Shown one piece after another: positions 16,704 to 25,204 of a stretch of 64,000 bases of DNA. Numbering within the stretch: position 1 is the first letter of the stretch; every line of letters starts with the position of its first letter. The position numbers were made by a program, and so were the translations under genes. Origin of the DNA: Candidatus Rokuibacteriota bacterium (GTDB taxonomy: Bacteria; Methylomirabilota; Methylomirabilia; Rokubacteriales; CSP1-6); assembly GCA_003220225.1 (NCBI GenBank), contig QHRU01000035.1:124001-188000 (forward strand), in the 5' to 3' direction. The notes beneath the pieces are model-generated. The model searched no databases. It was not told the DNA's origin and saw only the letters and a program-made list of their open reading frames with translations.

Positions 16704-16969
16704 ACCAACCCGAGGTGTCCAAGGACGAGATCTTCAAACGGTTGCGCGACGTGCTCGTGGCGGGGTTCGAGCTGCGAGACGAGCAGATCGTTCCCACCGC
16801 CCGCCTGATCGACGATCTGGAGCTCGACAGCCTCGATCTCGTCGATTTCGCCGTCCGTCTCGAGCAGCAGGTCGATCTCGAGATCGCCGAAGACGAGCTG
16901 AAGGGGATCAAGACGGTGCAGGACATCGTCGACCTGGCCTACCAGAAGCTCAACGCCGGGCGCCCCTGA
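16700..16969 (+). CDS. Acyl carrier protein
   Basis: 89-residue carrier protein with the phosphopantetheine attachment Ser44 in DDLELDSLDLVDFAVRLEQ. It is acidic and helical, with VDLEIAEDELKGIKTVQDIVDLAY as the usual helix 3-4 end. Start ATG 16700 overlaps the acyltransferase stop (ATGA). It is a cluster-specific ACP, presumably loading the chain handled by the dehydratases and ketosynthase downstream. Confidence 0.92.
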   Translation: MNQPEVSKDEIFKRLRDVLVAGFELRDEQIVPTARLIDDLELDSLDLVDFAVRLEQQVDLEIAEDELKGIKTVQDIVDLAYQKLNAGRP

Positions 16970-16973
16970 TCGC

Positions 16974-17591
16974 GTGCGCGTGCTCGTCGCCGTCGTGGGG
17001 CTCGGATACCCGCTGCTCGTCTACGCGGGGCTGCTGGTCTTCGAGCCTCGGGTCCTCGTGGCGATCGCCGGCGGCCTCCTGCTGGCGCGTGGCGCGTCGG
17101 GCTGGCGGGCGTGGAATCGACGGGACGTCCGGCGCGTGATGATGCCGGTGTCCCTCGTGGCGGCCGTGCTCGCCGTGGCCGCGATCCTCAACGACGGTCG
17201 AGCCTTCCTCTTCGTCCCCGCGCTCGTCAACGGCGCCCTGCTGATCGGGTTCGGCCGCTCGCTGGTCCGCGGGCCGAGCATGATCGAGACGTATGCCCGG
17301 CTCCGGCACCCCGAGATGCCCGCGAGCCGTGCCCCCTACCTCCGCACCCTCACCGGGATGTGGTGCGTCGTCTTCGCCGTCAACCTCACGATCTCGCTGC
17401 TGCTCGCCCTGTACGGAACGCTCGAGGCGTGGACCCTCTACAACGGCATCCTCGCCTACGCCCTGATCGGCAGCCTGCTCGCGGCCGAGCGCGTCTACCG
17501 TTACTGGCGGTTCCGCGGCTATCACGGCGACCTGCTCGACCCGTTGTTCCGGCGGGTGTTTCCTCCGCCCGCGGCCGGAGGCCCGCGCTGA
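16974..17591 (+). CDS. COG4648-like inner-membrane protein
   Basis: 205 residues, starting at GTG 16974, with about six hydrophobic helices: LVAVVGLGYPLLVYAGLLV, VLVAIAGGLLLARG, MMPVSLVAAVLAVAAIL, FLFVPALVNGALLIGFG, LRTLTGMWCVVFAVNL and LYNGILAYALIGSLLAAE. Proteins of this kind (COG4648) are regular members of aryl-polyene-type clusters between ACP and dehydratase genes; their role is unknown. The stop overlaps what appears to be a CTG start of the next gene (CTGA). Confidence 0.8.
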   Translation: MRVLVAVVGLGYPLLVYAGLLVFEPRVLVAIAGGLLLARGASGWRAWNRRDVRRVMMPVSLVAAVLAVAAILNDGRAFLFVPALVNGALLIGFGRSLVRGPSMIETYARLRHPEMPASRAPYLRTLTGMWCVVFAVNLTISLLLALYGTLEAWTLYNGILAYALIGSLLAAERVYRYWRFRGYHGDLLDPLFRRVFPPPAAGGPR

Positions 17592-18721
17592 CTCGTCCGG
17601 CGGCGGGCCCGCGCGAACACGCCGCGACGGGGCCCGATGTCCTCCGAGCCTCCCGCGGCGAGGGGCGTTGCGAGCGCGTCATGAAGGTCCCCGCGGACCT
17701 CGAGTGTCTGGACGGGCATTTCCCGGGATTCCCCGTGGTGCCGGGCGTCGCGCAAATCGGCTGGGTCCTCGACGCCGCGCGCGAGCTGCTCGGGGGGTCC
17801 GCCGCGCTCACGGGCATCGAGGCGCTGAAGTTCAAGCGCCTGCTGCGCCCCGCCGACGTCTTCCACCTCAGGGTCGAGCTCTCGCCGGACCGCACCGCGG
17901 TGGCGTTTCGGCTCTGGGACGACGCGAGCGTCTTTTCCTCGGGCCGGTTGCGCTTCGCGCCGAACGCCGAGGCCGCGCGCCGGGTCGACCCGTGTCTGGT
18001 CGTTCCGATCTTCGACCACGGCGAGACGATCGAGGGCGTCCTGGAAGGGCTCGCGCCGCTCGGGCTGCCCTGCCTCGTCGTCAACGACGGGAGCGGGCCC
18101 GAGACGACCGAGGTGTTGTCCCGCCTCGCGGCGCGGTTTCCCTGGGTCGAGCTCGCGCATCTCGCCGTCAACCGCGGCCGGGGCGCCGCGCTCCGGCATG
18201 GCTACCGGGCGGCCCACCGGCGCGGCTTCTCGCACGTCGTGCAGCTGGACGCCGACGGCCAGCACGACCCGGCGGAGGTCGGCAAGCTTCTGGCCGCGGC
18301 CGAGCACGATCCCGGCGCCCTCGTCCTGGGCGAGCCCCGCTTCGACGAGACCGCGCCGAAGAACCGTCTCTACGGGCGCCGTCTCTCCCAGTTGATCGTC
18401 TGGGGCTACACCGGGTCGTTCGCGGTCCGCGACCCGCTCTGCGGCTTCCGCTGCTTCCCCCTGGCGCCCACGGTCGCGCTGCTGGATCGCTACCGGCTCG
18501 GCGACCGCATGGATTTCGATCCGGAGATCGTCGTCCGCCTCGCCTGGGAAGGGGTGCCGATCGTCAACGTGCCGGTCCGGGTCCGGTATTTTCCGCAGGG
18601 GCGCTCGCATTTTCGTCTCATTCGGGACAACGTGCGGATCGCGGCGACCTACGGCCGCTTGCTCCTGGCGCGGATCGGACGGGCCCGCGTGCTCGGCCGC
18701 GGCGCGGGACGCCGCGCATGA
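17588..18721 (+). CDS. Hotdog dehydratase (ApeI-like) fused to family-2 glycosyltransferase
   Basis: Two domains. The first (about 135 residues from the CTG) is an ApeI/FabZ-like hotdog: VPADLECLDGHFPGFPVVPG with the HFPxxPxxPG motif, then ALKFKRLLRPAD. The second (to the end) is a GT-A family 2 transferase: CLVVPIFDHGETIEGVLEGL, LVVNDGSG, NRGRGAALRHGY and VVQLDADGQHDP (DxD). There is no ATG, GTG or TTG that keeps the first hotdog strand: ATG 17681 begins just before VPADL, while the homologous region (DVLRASRGEGRCERVMK) extends upstream to CTG 17588, which overlaps the previous stop (CTGA). I therefore take CTG, with ATG 17681 as the alternative. ATGA overlap with the next gene. Confidence 0.8.
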   Translation: MTRPAAGPREHAATGPDVLRASRGEGRCERVMKVPADLECLDGHFPGFPVVPGVAQIGWVLDAARELLGGSAALTGIEALKFKRLLRPADVFHLRVELSPDRTAVAFRLWDDASVFSSGRLRFAPNAEAARRVDPCLVVPIFDHGETIEGVLEGLAPLGLPCLVVNDGSGPETTEVLSRLAARFPWVELAHLAVNRGRGAALRHGYRAAHRRGFSHVVQLDADGQHDPAEVGKLLAAAEHDPGALVLGEPRFDETAPKNRLYGRRLSQLIVWGYTGSFAVRDPLCGFRCFPLAPTVALLDRYRLGDRMDFDPEIVVRLAWEGVPIVNVPVRVRYFPQGRSHFRLIRDNVRIAATYGRLLLARIGRARVLGRGAGRRA

Positions 18722-19674
18722 AGGCGGGGACCGGGTGGCTCTCGGTCGCCGAGCGGGGCTCGCTCCTCGGGATGTACTTCATCGTCGGGTGCTATCGCGT
18801 TTTCGGCCGCCGGGTCTGCTCGTACCTGATCGTGCCGGTGGTCGGCTACTTCTTCGTCACCGGCGGGAGGGCCCGGCGGGCGTCGCGCCAGTACCTCCAG
18901 CGTCTGCACCGCTGGTCGGGGCGTCACGGCAACGGCGGCGCCGCGCGCGCGCCGGGGCTGCTCGCCTCGTTCCGGCACTTTCACCAGTTCGCGCTGAACA
19001 TCATCGACCGCGCGTCGTTCTTCGTCGGCGACACGGCTGACTTCGCGGCCGTCGTGCACGGCCGCGAGCACCTGGAGCGGCTCGCCAGGGCCGGGCGCGG
19101 CGCCCTCGTGCTCAGCGCCCATCTCGGCAGCTTCGATGCGCTGCGCCTCGTGGCCGACGAGGGCGGCGTGCCGCTCAACGTCGCCATGTTCCTGCGCAAC
19201 GCCCGGATGATCAACGCCGTCTTCACGCGTCTCAACCCCTCGCGCCCGCTGCGCATCATCGATCTCGAGCGCGCCGCGCCGCGCAGCGTCTTCGACATCC
19301 GCGCGTGCATCCAGCGCGGCGAGTTCGTGGGCATGCTGGGCGACCGCGTCGGGATCGGCGACGACGCGCGGATCTCCTGGGTGCCCTTCCTGGGGGAGCG
19401 CGCCGCCATTCCGCACGGCCCGTTCCTGCTCGCGAGCGTCCTGAAGTGTCCCGTGTTGCTGATGATCGGCTTGCGGGTCGACCACGCGACCTACGAGGTG
19501 TTCGTGGAGGTGCTGGCGGAGCAGATCATGCTGCCGGCGATGGATCGCGGCGGCGCCCTCGACGCGCTCGCGAGGGACTACGTGGGCCGGCTCGAGCACT
19601 ACTGTCTGCGGGCGCCGTATCAATGGTTCAACTTCTATGAATTCTGGGACGATCTCTCCCCGAGCGCGACATGA
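18718..19674 (+). CDS. LpxL/HtrB-like acyltransferase
   Basis: 318 residues. An N-terminal hydrophobic stretch (SLLGMYFIVGCYRVFG ... VVGYFFVTGG) precedes the lysophospholipid/lipid-A acyltransferase domain with LVLSAHLGSFDALRLVAD (HxxxxD-like His...Asp), IQRGEFVGMLGDRVG, and ISWVPFLGERAAIPHGPFLLA. In aryl-polyene clusters such an enzyme is thought to pass the finished acyl chain to a lipid carrier. It is translationally coupled on both sides (ATGA at each end). Confidence 0.86.
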   Translation: MKAGTGWLSVAERGSLLGMYFIVGCYRVFGRRVCSYLIVPVVGYFFVTGGRARRASRQYLQRLHRWSGRHGNGGAARAPGLLASFRHFHQFALNIIDRASFFVGDTADFAAVVHGREHLERLARAGRGALVLSAHLGSFDALRLVADEGGVPLNVAMFLRNARMINAVFTRLNPSRPLRIIDLERAAPRSVFDIRACIQRGEFVGMLGDRVGIGDDARISWVPFLGERAAIPHGPFLLASVLKCPVLLMIGLRVDHATYEVFVEVLAEQIMLPAMDRGGALDALARDYVGRLEHYCLRAPYQWFNFYEFWDDLSPSAT

Positions 19675-20147
19675 CCGGGCCGACGTATCCCGGCATCGAG
19701 GAGGTCCTGCCGCAGGCGGGGCGCATGGTCCTCTTGACGCGGATCGTGGGACACACGGAGGAGCGGACGACCTGCGCCGTGGAGGTCTCCACCGCGTCGC
19801 CCTTCTACGACGGGCAGGGCGGCGTTCCCGCCTGGGTTGCCCTCGAGTACATGGCCCAGTGCGTGGCAGCGCACGGCGGGCTGCGGGCGCGCGCCGCGGG
19901 CGATCCCGTGACGATCGGCTTCTTGCTCGGCTCGCGATCCATCGCGCTCCACACGCCGGGATTCCGGCCGGGGCAGGAGCTCGAGGTCGAGGCCGCGCAT
20001 CTCTGGGGCGAGCAGGACTTCTTTTCGTTCGCCTGCACGGTGCGTGACGCCCGGACGCGGGTCACCCTGGTCGAGGCCACGCTCGCGGTCGCGCGAGCGG
20101 CCGGCGCCGACGCGCTCACCGGTCGCGGACGCCCGGAGGCGCCGTGA
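19671..20147 (+). CDS. ApeP-like 3-hydroxyacyl-ACP dehydratase (hotdog)
   Basis: 158-residue single hotdog domain: EEVLPQAGRMVLLTRI (G-R-M start typical of ApeP/FabA-like proteins), CAVEVSTASPFYDGQGGVPAWVALEYMAQCVAAHGGL with E-x-M-A-Q, and FLLGSRSIALHTPGFRPGQEL. It is the second dehydratase of the cluster, distinct from the fused ApeI-like one, which matches the ApeI + ApeP pairing described for aryl polyenes. ATG overlaps the acyltransferase stop; its own stop overlaps the ketosynthase GTG. Confidence 0.86.
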   Translation: MTGPTYPGIEEVLPQAGRMVLLTRIVGHTEERTTCAVEVSTASPFYDGQGGVPAWVALEYMAQCVAAHGGLRARAAGDPVTIGFLLGSRSIALHTPGFRPGQELEVEAAHLWGEQDFFSFACTVRDARTRVTLVEATLAVARAAGADALTGRGRPEAP

Positions 20148-21382
20148 GACGGCGCGTCGTCGTGACGGGCATGGCCGGGCTGTGCCCGCTGGGAAGCGAT
20201 TGGCCCACGGTGCGCACGGGCCTGCGCGCCGGACGCTCCGGCGTCCGCGTGATGCGCGAATGGGACGCGTACGAGGGGCTCGACACGCGGCTCGGCGCCC
20301 CCGTGCTGGAATTCTCCGTCCCGAGCCACTACACGCGAAAGAAGGTGCGCAGCATGGGTCGCGTCGCGCTGCTGGCGACGCGGGCCACCGAACTCGCGCT
20401 GGCCGACGCCGGGCTCGCCGGCAGCTCGATCCTCACCGATGGCTCGACCGGCATCGCCTACGGCTCGACGAGCGGCAGCCCGCCCGCCATGGAGATCTAC
20501 GCCGAGGCGTTCTACACCAAGCACAGCGTCAAGGGCATCGCGGGCACCGACTATCTGCAGTTCATGAGCCACACGTGCGCCGCCAATCTCGCCCAGTTCT
20601 TCGGCATCACGGGCCGGATCGTGCCCACCTGCAGCGCCTGCACGGCCGGGAGCCAGGGCATCGGCTACGGCTACGAGGCCATCGTGAGCGGCCGGCAGAC
20701 CGTGATGGTCGCCGGGGGCGCGGAGGAGCTCCACGCCGTCAACGCCGCCGTCTTCGACATCATGTTCGCCACGTCGAAGCGCAATCACGAGCCCCATCGC
20801 ACGCCCCGTCCGTTCGACCGCCAGCGTGACGGCCTCGTCGTCGGCGAGGGGGCCGGCACTCTCGTGCTGGAGGAGCTGGATCACGCGCGGGCGCGCGGCG
20901 CGCGCATCTACGCGGAGGTCGCGGGGTTCGGCACGAACGGCGACGGAACGCACATCACCAATCCCGACGTCCGTGGCATGCAGACGGTGATGGAGCTCGC
21001 GCTGAAGGACGCCGGCCTCACGGCGGGCGCGGTCGGCTACGTCAATGCGCACGGGACGGCCACGGAGTCCGGCGACATCGCCGAGAGCCTCGCGACGCAT
21101 CGGGTCTTCGGCGACCGCGCCCCGATCAGCTCGCTGAAGAGCTACCTCGGGCACACGCTCGGCGCCGCCGGCGCCCTGGAAGCATGGATCACGATCTTGA
21201 TGATGCGGGAAGACTGGTTCGCGCCGACCCTGAACCTCGAGGACCCCGACCCTCGGTGCGCGCCGCTGGACTACGTGCGGGGCGAGCCGCGCGGGCTCCG
21301 CGTCGACCACGTGATGAGCAACAACTTCGCCTTCGGCGGGGTCAACACCTCCCTGATCTTCACGCGCTGGCCCGGCGACTAG
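20144..21382 (+). CDS. Beta-ketoacyl-ACP synthase (FabF-like)
   Basis: 412 residues. The C-H-H triad is complete: Cys166 in CSACTAGSQGIGYG, the first His in YVNAHGTATESGD, the second in SYLGHTLGAAGALEAW with the preceding Lys. The N-terminus RRVVVTGMAGLCPLGSDW and C-terminal MSNNFAFGGVNTSLIF are typical of KAS II. As the only condensing enzyme of the cluster, with no chain-length-factor partner and no ketoreductase nearby, it would need fatty-acid-synthase FabG from elsewhere. GTG start overlaps the previous stop. It is the last gene of the 15.85-21.38 kb operon. Confidence 0.92.
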   Translation: MRRRVVVTGMAGLCPLGSDWPTVRTGLRAGRSGVRVMREWDAYEGLDTRLGAPVLEFSVPSHYTRKKVRSMGRVALLATRATELALADAGLAGSSILTDGSTGIAYGSTSGSPPAMEIYAEAFYTKHSVKGIAGTDYLQFMSHTCAANLAQFFGITGRIVPTCSACTAGSQGIGYGYEAIVSGRQTVMVAGGAEELHAVNAAVFDIMFATSKRNHEPHRTPRPFDRQRDGLVVGEGAGTLVLEELDHARARGARIYAEVAGFGTNGDGTHITNPDVRGMQTVMELALKDAGLTAGAVGYVNAHGTATESGDIAESLATHRVFGDRAPISSLKSYLGHTLGAAGALEAWITILMMREDWFAPTLNLEDPDPRCAPLDYVRGEPRGLRVDHVMSNNFAFGGVNTSLIFTRWPGD

Positions 21383-21550
21383 CGCTCAGTTAGCCCGCTT
21401 TCATCACAGTAAGGCACCAGTTGGGCACCAATCACTGACGTATGAAAACCGCTGAAAAGCGGAGCTGGCGTAGCCAATGCTGCCTGTCGCTCCGTTCTCT
21501 CGTTGTTCAACTGGATGTCGCGCGCGCGGCAGCAGCGCGGGCGCGCCGAC
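21383..21550. other. Intergenic spacer, lower GC, with a weak minus-strand hairpin
   Basis: No gene seen. GGCACCA occurs twice, 13 bases apart, near 21413. At 21449-21462 CCGCT-GAAA-AGCGG forms a 5-bp stem; read on the minus strand it is followed by TTTT and could end transcription of the membrane-protein gene at 21551-22117, but the stem is short. Confidence 0.35.
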
Positions 21551-22117
21551 TCAGACAATCCTCGTCGTGTGCCTCCGCTCGCGAAACGTCCATCGCAAAA
21601 GGCAATGGCATTGGAGTCCGAGTGACATGATCGCAAATATCGCGGTAAACGTAAGGACCGCACCAACGTCAAGCGACGATGTCGCAGGCTGTCGTCTCGA
21701 TAGAGACACGAGCCAGGCTAAGCCAAGCAAAGCTAGCGAGGTTCCGACCGCAACAGCGATGGATACTCCAAATGCTGACCTCGACGCGAGGATGCACACC
21801 AGTCGAGCTTGCGGCGACGCGTCGCCTCGCTTAGGCTCGACCATCCGGTCAATCCGGCCGAACAAGCTTCTGTACGGATTGAGCCGTCGCACATACAAAA
21901 AGGCCAGCGCAACGAGGGGTCCGCTACCGGTCGGGACGTAGTAGAGCCAAACATTGTTAAACTTGCTCAAAATGAAGAAGAGCATGGCGAAGGACATCCC
22001 TAACCCAGGCCCAATGCTCCGGATGCTTGAGAACTCCTCGAACAGCCCTGGAAGTTTGCCGCGCAGGTCATCCGGAATGATTGATTTTCGCCGATTGGTC
22101 ACTGGTTGAGCATACAC
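21551..22117 (-). CDS. Hypothetical membrane protein of a low-GC islet
   Basis: 188 residues, not recognised. Four or five hydrophobic segments are visible (LGMSFAMLFFILSKF, YVPTGSGPLVALAFLYV, FGVSIAVAVGTSLALLGLAWLV, VGAVLTFTAIFAIMSLGL), with basic loops between them. Codon third positions use A and T freely (TTA, TTG, AGA, CAA, ATT), quite unlike all neighbours, which points to recent acquisition. No integrase, transposase or repeat borders it. The frame is long for this base composition and the hydrophobic pattern is coherent, so it is probably a real gene. Confidence 0.6.
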   Translation of the reverse strand: MYAQPVTNRRKSIIPDDLRGKLPGLFEEFSSIRSIGPGLGMSFAMLFFILSKFNNVWLYYVPTGSGPLVALAFLYVRRLNPYRSLFGRIDRMVEPKRGDASPQARLVCILASRSAFGVSIAVAVGTSLALLGLAWLVSLSRRQPATSSLDVGAVLTFTAIFAIMSLGLQCHCLLRWTFRERRHTTRIV

Positions 22118-22244
22118 GGCCGACCGCGAAGCGTATCCAGTAAGAGATCTCTAAAGCAGGCCCAGTTGACTGAGAGCCGCCATCTGTCGTCGGCAATAGT
22201 TACGAACCACGTTCGAACGGTTCGTCCTCAATTTCGTATGGGGT

Positions 22245-22667
22245 CTATTTCCGCACCGTCCTTGTAATACCCACGAACCCCCACTTGGTTTGGACGATGA
22301 TGGCCTCACCCACTGAGTTGCCGTGGCCTTCTTTGGTATAAGTACCGCTCATCGTCTCATCGCCAACGTCGCTGTCGTGAACGCGCCGAACAGCGTTTAC
22401 TCTGCCAGAATTGATCGACCCTTTCAGGGTCTGGGCCAATGTCACACCGTCGGGATCATACAATTTGGCAGTCAGTTGCCCGCCATTGACGTTCACATCC
22501 GCGGGACCATGCACTGTTACCCAGCCTGACGGACTCGCATCTCCGCCGATCCACTTCCAGCCTGGTTCAGCGCATGCGAGACCCCTTAACGCCGAGACGC
22601 CAAGCGCCCCGACGAGCAAGGGCGTCAGCATGTACAACCCGAATAGTGCCACTGTCCGCTTTACCAT
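22245..22667 (-). CDS. Hypothetical exported protein of a low-GC islet
   Basis: 140 residues with a signal-like N-terminus (VALFGLYMLTPLLVGALGVSAL, then a Cys-containing GLACAEPGW). The mature part is beta-rich and Gly/Val/Asn-rich: GWVTVHGPADVNVNGGQLTA, YDPDGVTLAQTLKGSI, TMSGTYTKEGHG, IIVQTKWGFVGITR. I do not recognise the family. Codon use is as mixed as in the membrane protein at 21551, so both may have arrived together. The 127 bases between them show no feature. Confidence 0.58.
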   Translation of the reverse strand: MVKRTVALFGLYMLTPLLVGALGVSALRGLACAEPGWKWIGGDASPSGWVTVHGPADVNVNGGQLTAKLYDPDGVTLAQTLKGSINSGRVNAVRRVHDSDVGDETMSGTYTKEGHGNSVGEAIIVQTKWGFVGITRTVRK

Positions 22668-22679
22668 GAGTCGCTCACT

Positions 22680-23255
22680 CTAGCGGCCGTCGGTGGCCAG
22701 GAGGGCGGGCCTGTCGGTGCGGCCCTCCCATCCCGGCAGGTAACGCTCCTTCTTGCGCTGAATGCTGGACCACTGCGTGCGCGCCCACGCCTCGGACCGC
22801 TCGGTGTTCGCCACCCACGTGCACGAGTCGGCGCATCGCTTAACGTCCCGCTGGTACAGATCGTCGGGACGAAGCGGGCGAAACACGAACTGGCGCTCGC
22901 CCAGGCTGCCCAGGACGATGCCGACGTGATAGGTCTTGCCCGCGACCAGATCCGCGTCCATGAAGTTGGCGCTCTGGCCGACGAGCATGAAGCGCGTTCG
23001 GCCCGGCGCGGCGACGTACACCATGCGCGAGTCGGCGACCAGAATCCCGATGAACCGGTCTTGCGGCCCGTGCAGCTCGAAGAGCGACGTCGAGATCGAC
23101 CCGCCGGTCCACCGCATGAAGACGACGGCCGCCTGGTCGGCGGGCGCACTCACGCTGACCTGTTCGACGGGCACTGCGCGCATACCGCGCAGCGGATAGC
23201 AGCCGCCGAGGAGCACACCGACGACGAGCAGCGCCGCCACAGGAGTCTTCGTCAT
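22680..23255 (-). CDS. Lipoprotein, DUF2846-like
   Basis: 191 residues. N-terminal lipobox: VAALLVVGVLLGGCYPLRG, with Cys about residue 19. The body contains DQAAVVFMRWTGG, FELHGPQDRFIGILVADSRMVYVAAPGRTRFML and LVAGKTYHVGIVLG, a layout like DUF2846 domains (x-G-x-F-x-x-V-x-PG-x-H), found in small outer-membrane lipoproteins. Start ATG 23255 overlaps the stop of the inositol monophosphatase gene (ATGA) after AGGTAAGGGG. High GC again, so the islet ends before this gene. Confidence 0.75.
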   Translation of the reverse strand: MTKTPVAALLVVGVLLGGCYPLRGMRAVPVEQVSVSAPADQAAVVFMRWTGGSISTSLFELHGPQDRFIGILVADSRMVYVAAPGRTRFMLVGQSANFMDADLVAGKTYHVGIVLGSLGERQFVFRPLRPDDLYQRDVKRCADSCTWVANTERSEAWARTQWSSIQRKKERYLPGWEGRTDRPALLATDGR

Positions 23256-24040
23256 CCCCTTACCTCCTTGAGCACGCCCAGCATCTCCGGGTGGACCACG
23301 CCGTTGGTCGCGAGCAGCGTCGGCGCGTCGACGTCGAGCGGCCCGCCGTCGACGGCGGTGACGAGGCCGCCCGCCTCCTCGACGAGCACGCTGCCCGCCG
23401 CCACGTCCCACGAGCCCAGCCGCAGCTCCCAGAAGCCGTCGAAGCGGCCGCACGCGACGTAGGCGAGATCGAGCACGGCGGAGCCCATCCGTCGCACCGC
23501 GCGCGCGCGCACGCTGAAGGCCGCGTACTCGGGCAGATTCGTGTCGCGCGTCTCGCGGATGTTGTAGGGGAAGCCCGTGGCGAGCAGGCTCTCGTCCAGT
23601 GACGCCGTCGCCGACACGCGGATCGGGGCGTCGTTGAGGGTGGCTCCGCGGCCCCGCTCGCCGACGAACAGCTCGTCGCGGGAGGGATCGTAGACGACGC
23701 CGAGCACGACGCGGCGCCCGGCCTGAAGCGCGATCGAGACACCGAAGACGGGCAGGCCGTGGGCGTAGTTCGTCGTGCCATCGAGGGGGTCCACGATCCA
23801 GCGCCGGCCCGAGCTCCCGGCCGCCGCCACCCCGTGCTCCTCCGACAGGATCGCGTCGTCGGGAAAGGCGCCGCGCAGACGCGCGAGGATCTCGGCCTCC
23901 GCGCGCTGGTCCATCTCGGTCACGAGGTTGGTGGGCATGCCCTTGTAGGCGATGCGCCGGACGCCGGAGACCTCGTCGCGCAGGAGATGGCCGGCCGCGC
24001 GCGCGACGTCGACGGCCACGCGACGCTCGAGCGATGACAT
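23252..24040 (-). CDS. suhB: Inositol monophosphatase family protein
   Basis: 262-residue Mg-dependent, Li-sensitive phosphatase. The metal-binding motifs are intact: ILSEEHG, VDPLDGTTNYAHGLPVF (DPxDGT) and ELRLGSWDVAAGSVLVEEAGG (WDxAAG). Substrates in the family include inositol phosphates, fructose-1,6-bisphosphate and PAP; the length fits SuhB-type enzymes. Start ATG 24040 follows a TAGAGT box by 8 bases. It leads a two-gene minus-strand operon with the lipoprotein. Confidence 0.9.
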   Translation of the reverse strand: MSSLERRVAVDVARAAGHLLRDEVSGVRRIAYKGMPTNLVTEMDQRAEAEILARLRGAFPDDAILSEEHGVAAAGSSGRRWIVDPLDGTTNYAHGLPVFGVSIALQAGRRVVLGVVYDPSRDELFVGERGRGATLNDAPIRVSATASLDESLLATGFPYNIRETRDTNLPEYAAFSVRARAVRRMGSAVLDLAYVACGRFDGFWELRLGSWDVAAGSVLVEEAGGLVTAVDGGPLDVDAPTLLATNGVVHPEMLGVLKEVRG

Positions 24041-24048
24041 GCCGGGCG

Positions 24049-24054
24049 ACTCTA
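24049..24054 (-). promoter_or_regulatory. -10 element TAGAGT, leaderless-type promoter
   Basis: On the minus strand TAGAGT lies 8 bases before the ATG of the inositol monophosphatase gene, the same box as at 38984 before the TPR gene. Confidence 0.45.
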
Positions 24055-24106
24055 TCACACGCTCCCTTGACAACCAACGGACCCTCCCGGAGCATGGCCC
24101 GTAGCG

Positions 24107-25204
24107 ATGGCTGACGAGCGCCTCAAGCGACGGCTGAGCGCCGGACTCGGCACGCGGCGGCATCGCGTGGCGCGCGTACGGCCCGGCACGCAGCCCGGCA
24201 CGCTCGTCGCCGCCGGCACACCGGCGCCGGCGCGCGTCTCCGTCATCGCCTACAACCGCGAGGGCGCCACCGAGCGCCGCGACGTGACCATCGACGATGG
24301 GCTGGCCGCCCTCGCGCCCGGCGGCGTGACGTGGATCAACGTCGACGGCCTCGGCGACACCACAGTGCTCACGCGGCTCGGCGAGCGCTTCGGCCTGCAC
24401 GCGCTCGCCCTCGAGGACGTCCTCAACGCGCCGCAGCGGCCGAAGGTGGAGCGCTACGACAAACACATGTTCGTGGTCATGCGGACCATGCGCCTCGCGG
24501 AGGGCGAGGTCGCCGAGGAGCAGGTGAGCCTCTTCTTCGGCCCGGGCTGGCTGATCACCGTCCAGGAGCGCCCCGACGGCGACTGCTTCGGCGCCGTGCG
24601 CGAGGCCATTCGCCAGGGCCGCGGCCGTGTGCGCGAGGCCGGCGCCGATTACCTCGCCTATCTCTTGGTCGACTCGGTCGTCGACGCCTACTTCCCGGTG
24701 ATCGAGCACTTCGGCGAGCGCATCCAGCACCTCGAGAGCGCCGCCATCGACGACCCGAGTCCGCTCGTGCTGGTGCAGATGCAGCGGGTGCGGCACCAGC
24801 TGCTGGCCCTGCGCCGCGCCGTCTGGCCGATGCGCGAGGAGGTCGCCATCCTCATCCGTGAGGAATCGGACCTCGTCACGCCCGAGACGCGCATCTTCCT
24901 GCGCGACGTCTACGACCACGCCGTGCAGGCGCTGGAGATCGTGGAGTCACTGCGGGAGACGGCAGTCTCCGTGATGGAGGTGTACCTGTCCGTGCAGAAC
25001 CAGCGGCTGCAAGAGGTCATGAAGGTCCTGACGGTCATCGCGACAATCTTCATCCCGCTGACGTTCATCGCCTCGATCTACGGGATGAACTTCGAGCACA
25101 TGCCGGAGCTGAAGGCGCGCTATGGCTACGCCTGGGCCCTCGGCCTCATGCTCGCGACCGCCGTCGGGATGATCGGGTATTTCAAGCGCAAGGGCTGGTG
25201 GTGA
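24107..25204 (+). CDS. corA: CorA-type magnesium/cobalt transporter
   Basis: 365 residues. A large acidic cytoplasmic domain (GVTWINVDGL, LEDVLNAPQRPKVERYDKHMFVV) and long helices lead to two C-terminal membrane helices; the selectivity motif YGMNF is at the end of TM1 after VIATIFIPLTFIASI, and the protein ends with the basic KRKGWW. Function: homopentameric Mg2+ (Co2+/Ni2+) channel. Its TGA overlaps by one base the ATG of the next gene (TGATG). Confidence 0.94.
   Translation: MADERLKRRLSAGLGTRRHRVARVRPGTQPGTLVAAGTPAPARVSVIAYNREGATERRDVTIDDGLAALAPGGVTWINVDGLGDTTVLTRLGERFGLHALALEDVLNAPQRPKVERYDKHMFVVMRTMRLAEGEVAEEQVSLFFGPGWLITVQERPDGDCFGAVREAIRQGRGRVREAGADYLAYLLVDSVVDAYFPVIEHFGERIQHLESAAIDDPSPLVLVQMQRVRHQLLALRRAVWPMREEVAILIREESDLVTPETRIFLRDVYDHAVQALEIVESLRETAVSVMEVYLSVQNQRLQEVMKVLTVIATIFIPLTFIASIYGMNFEHMPELKARYGYAWALGLMLATAVGMIGYFKRKGWW

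Noticed and set aside
21400-22250. tRNA gene or integration site at the low-GC islet
   Set aside because: I searched for an acceptor stem and T-loop (GTTCGA) arrangement; GTTCGAACGGTTCG near 22211 is a palindrome but no cloverleaf could be built.
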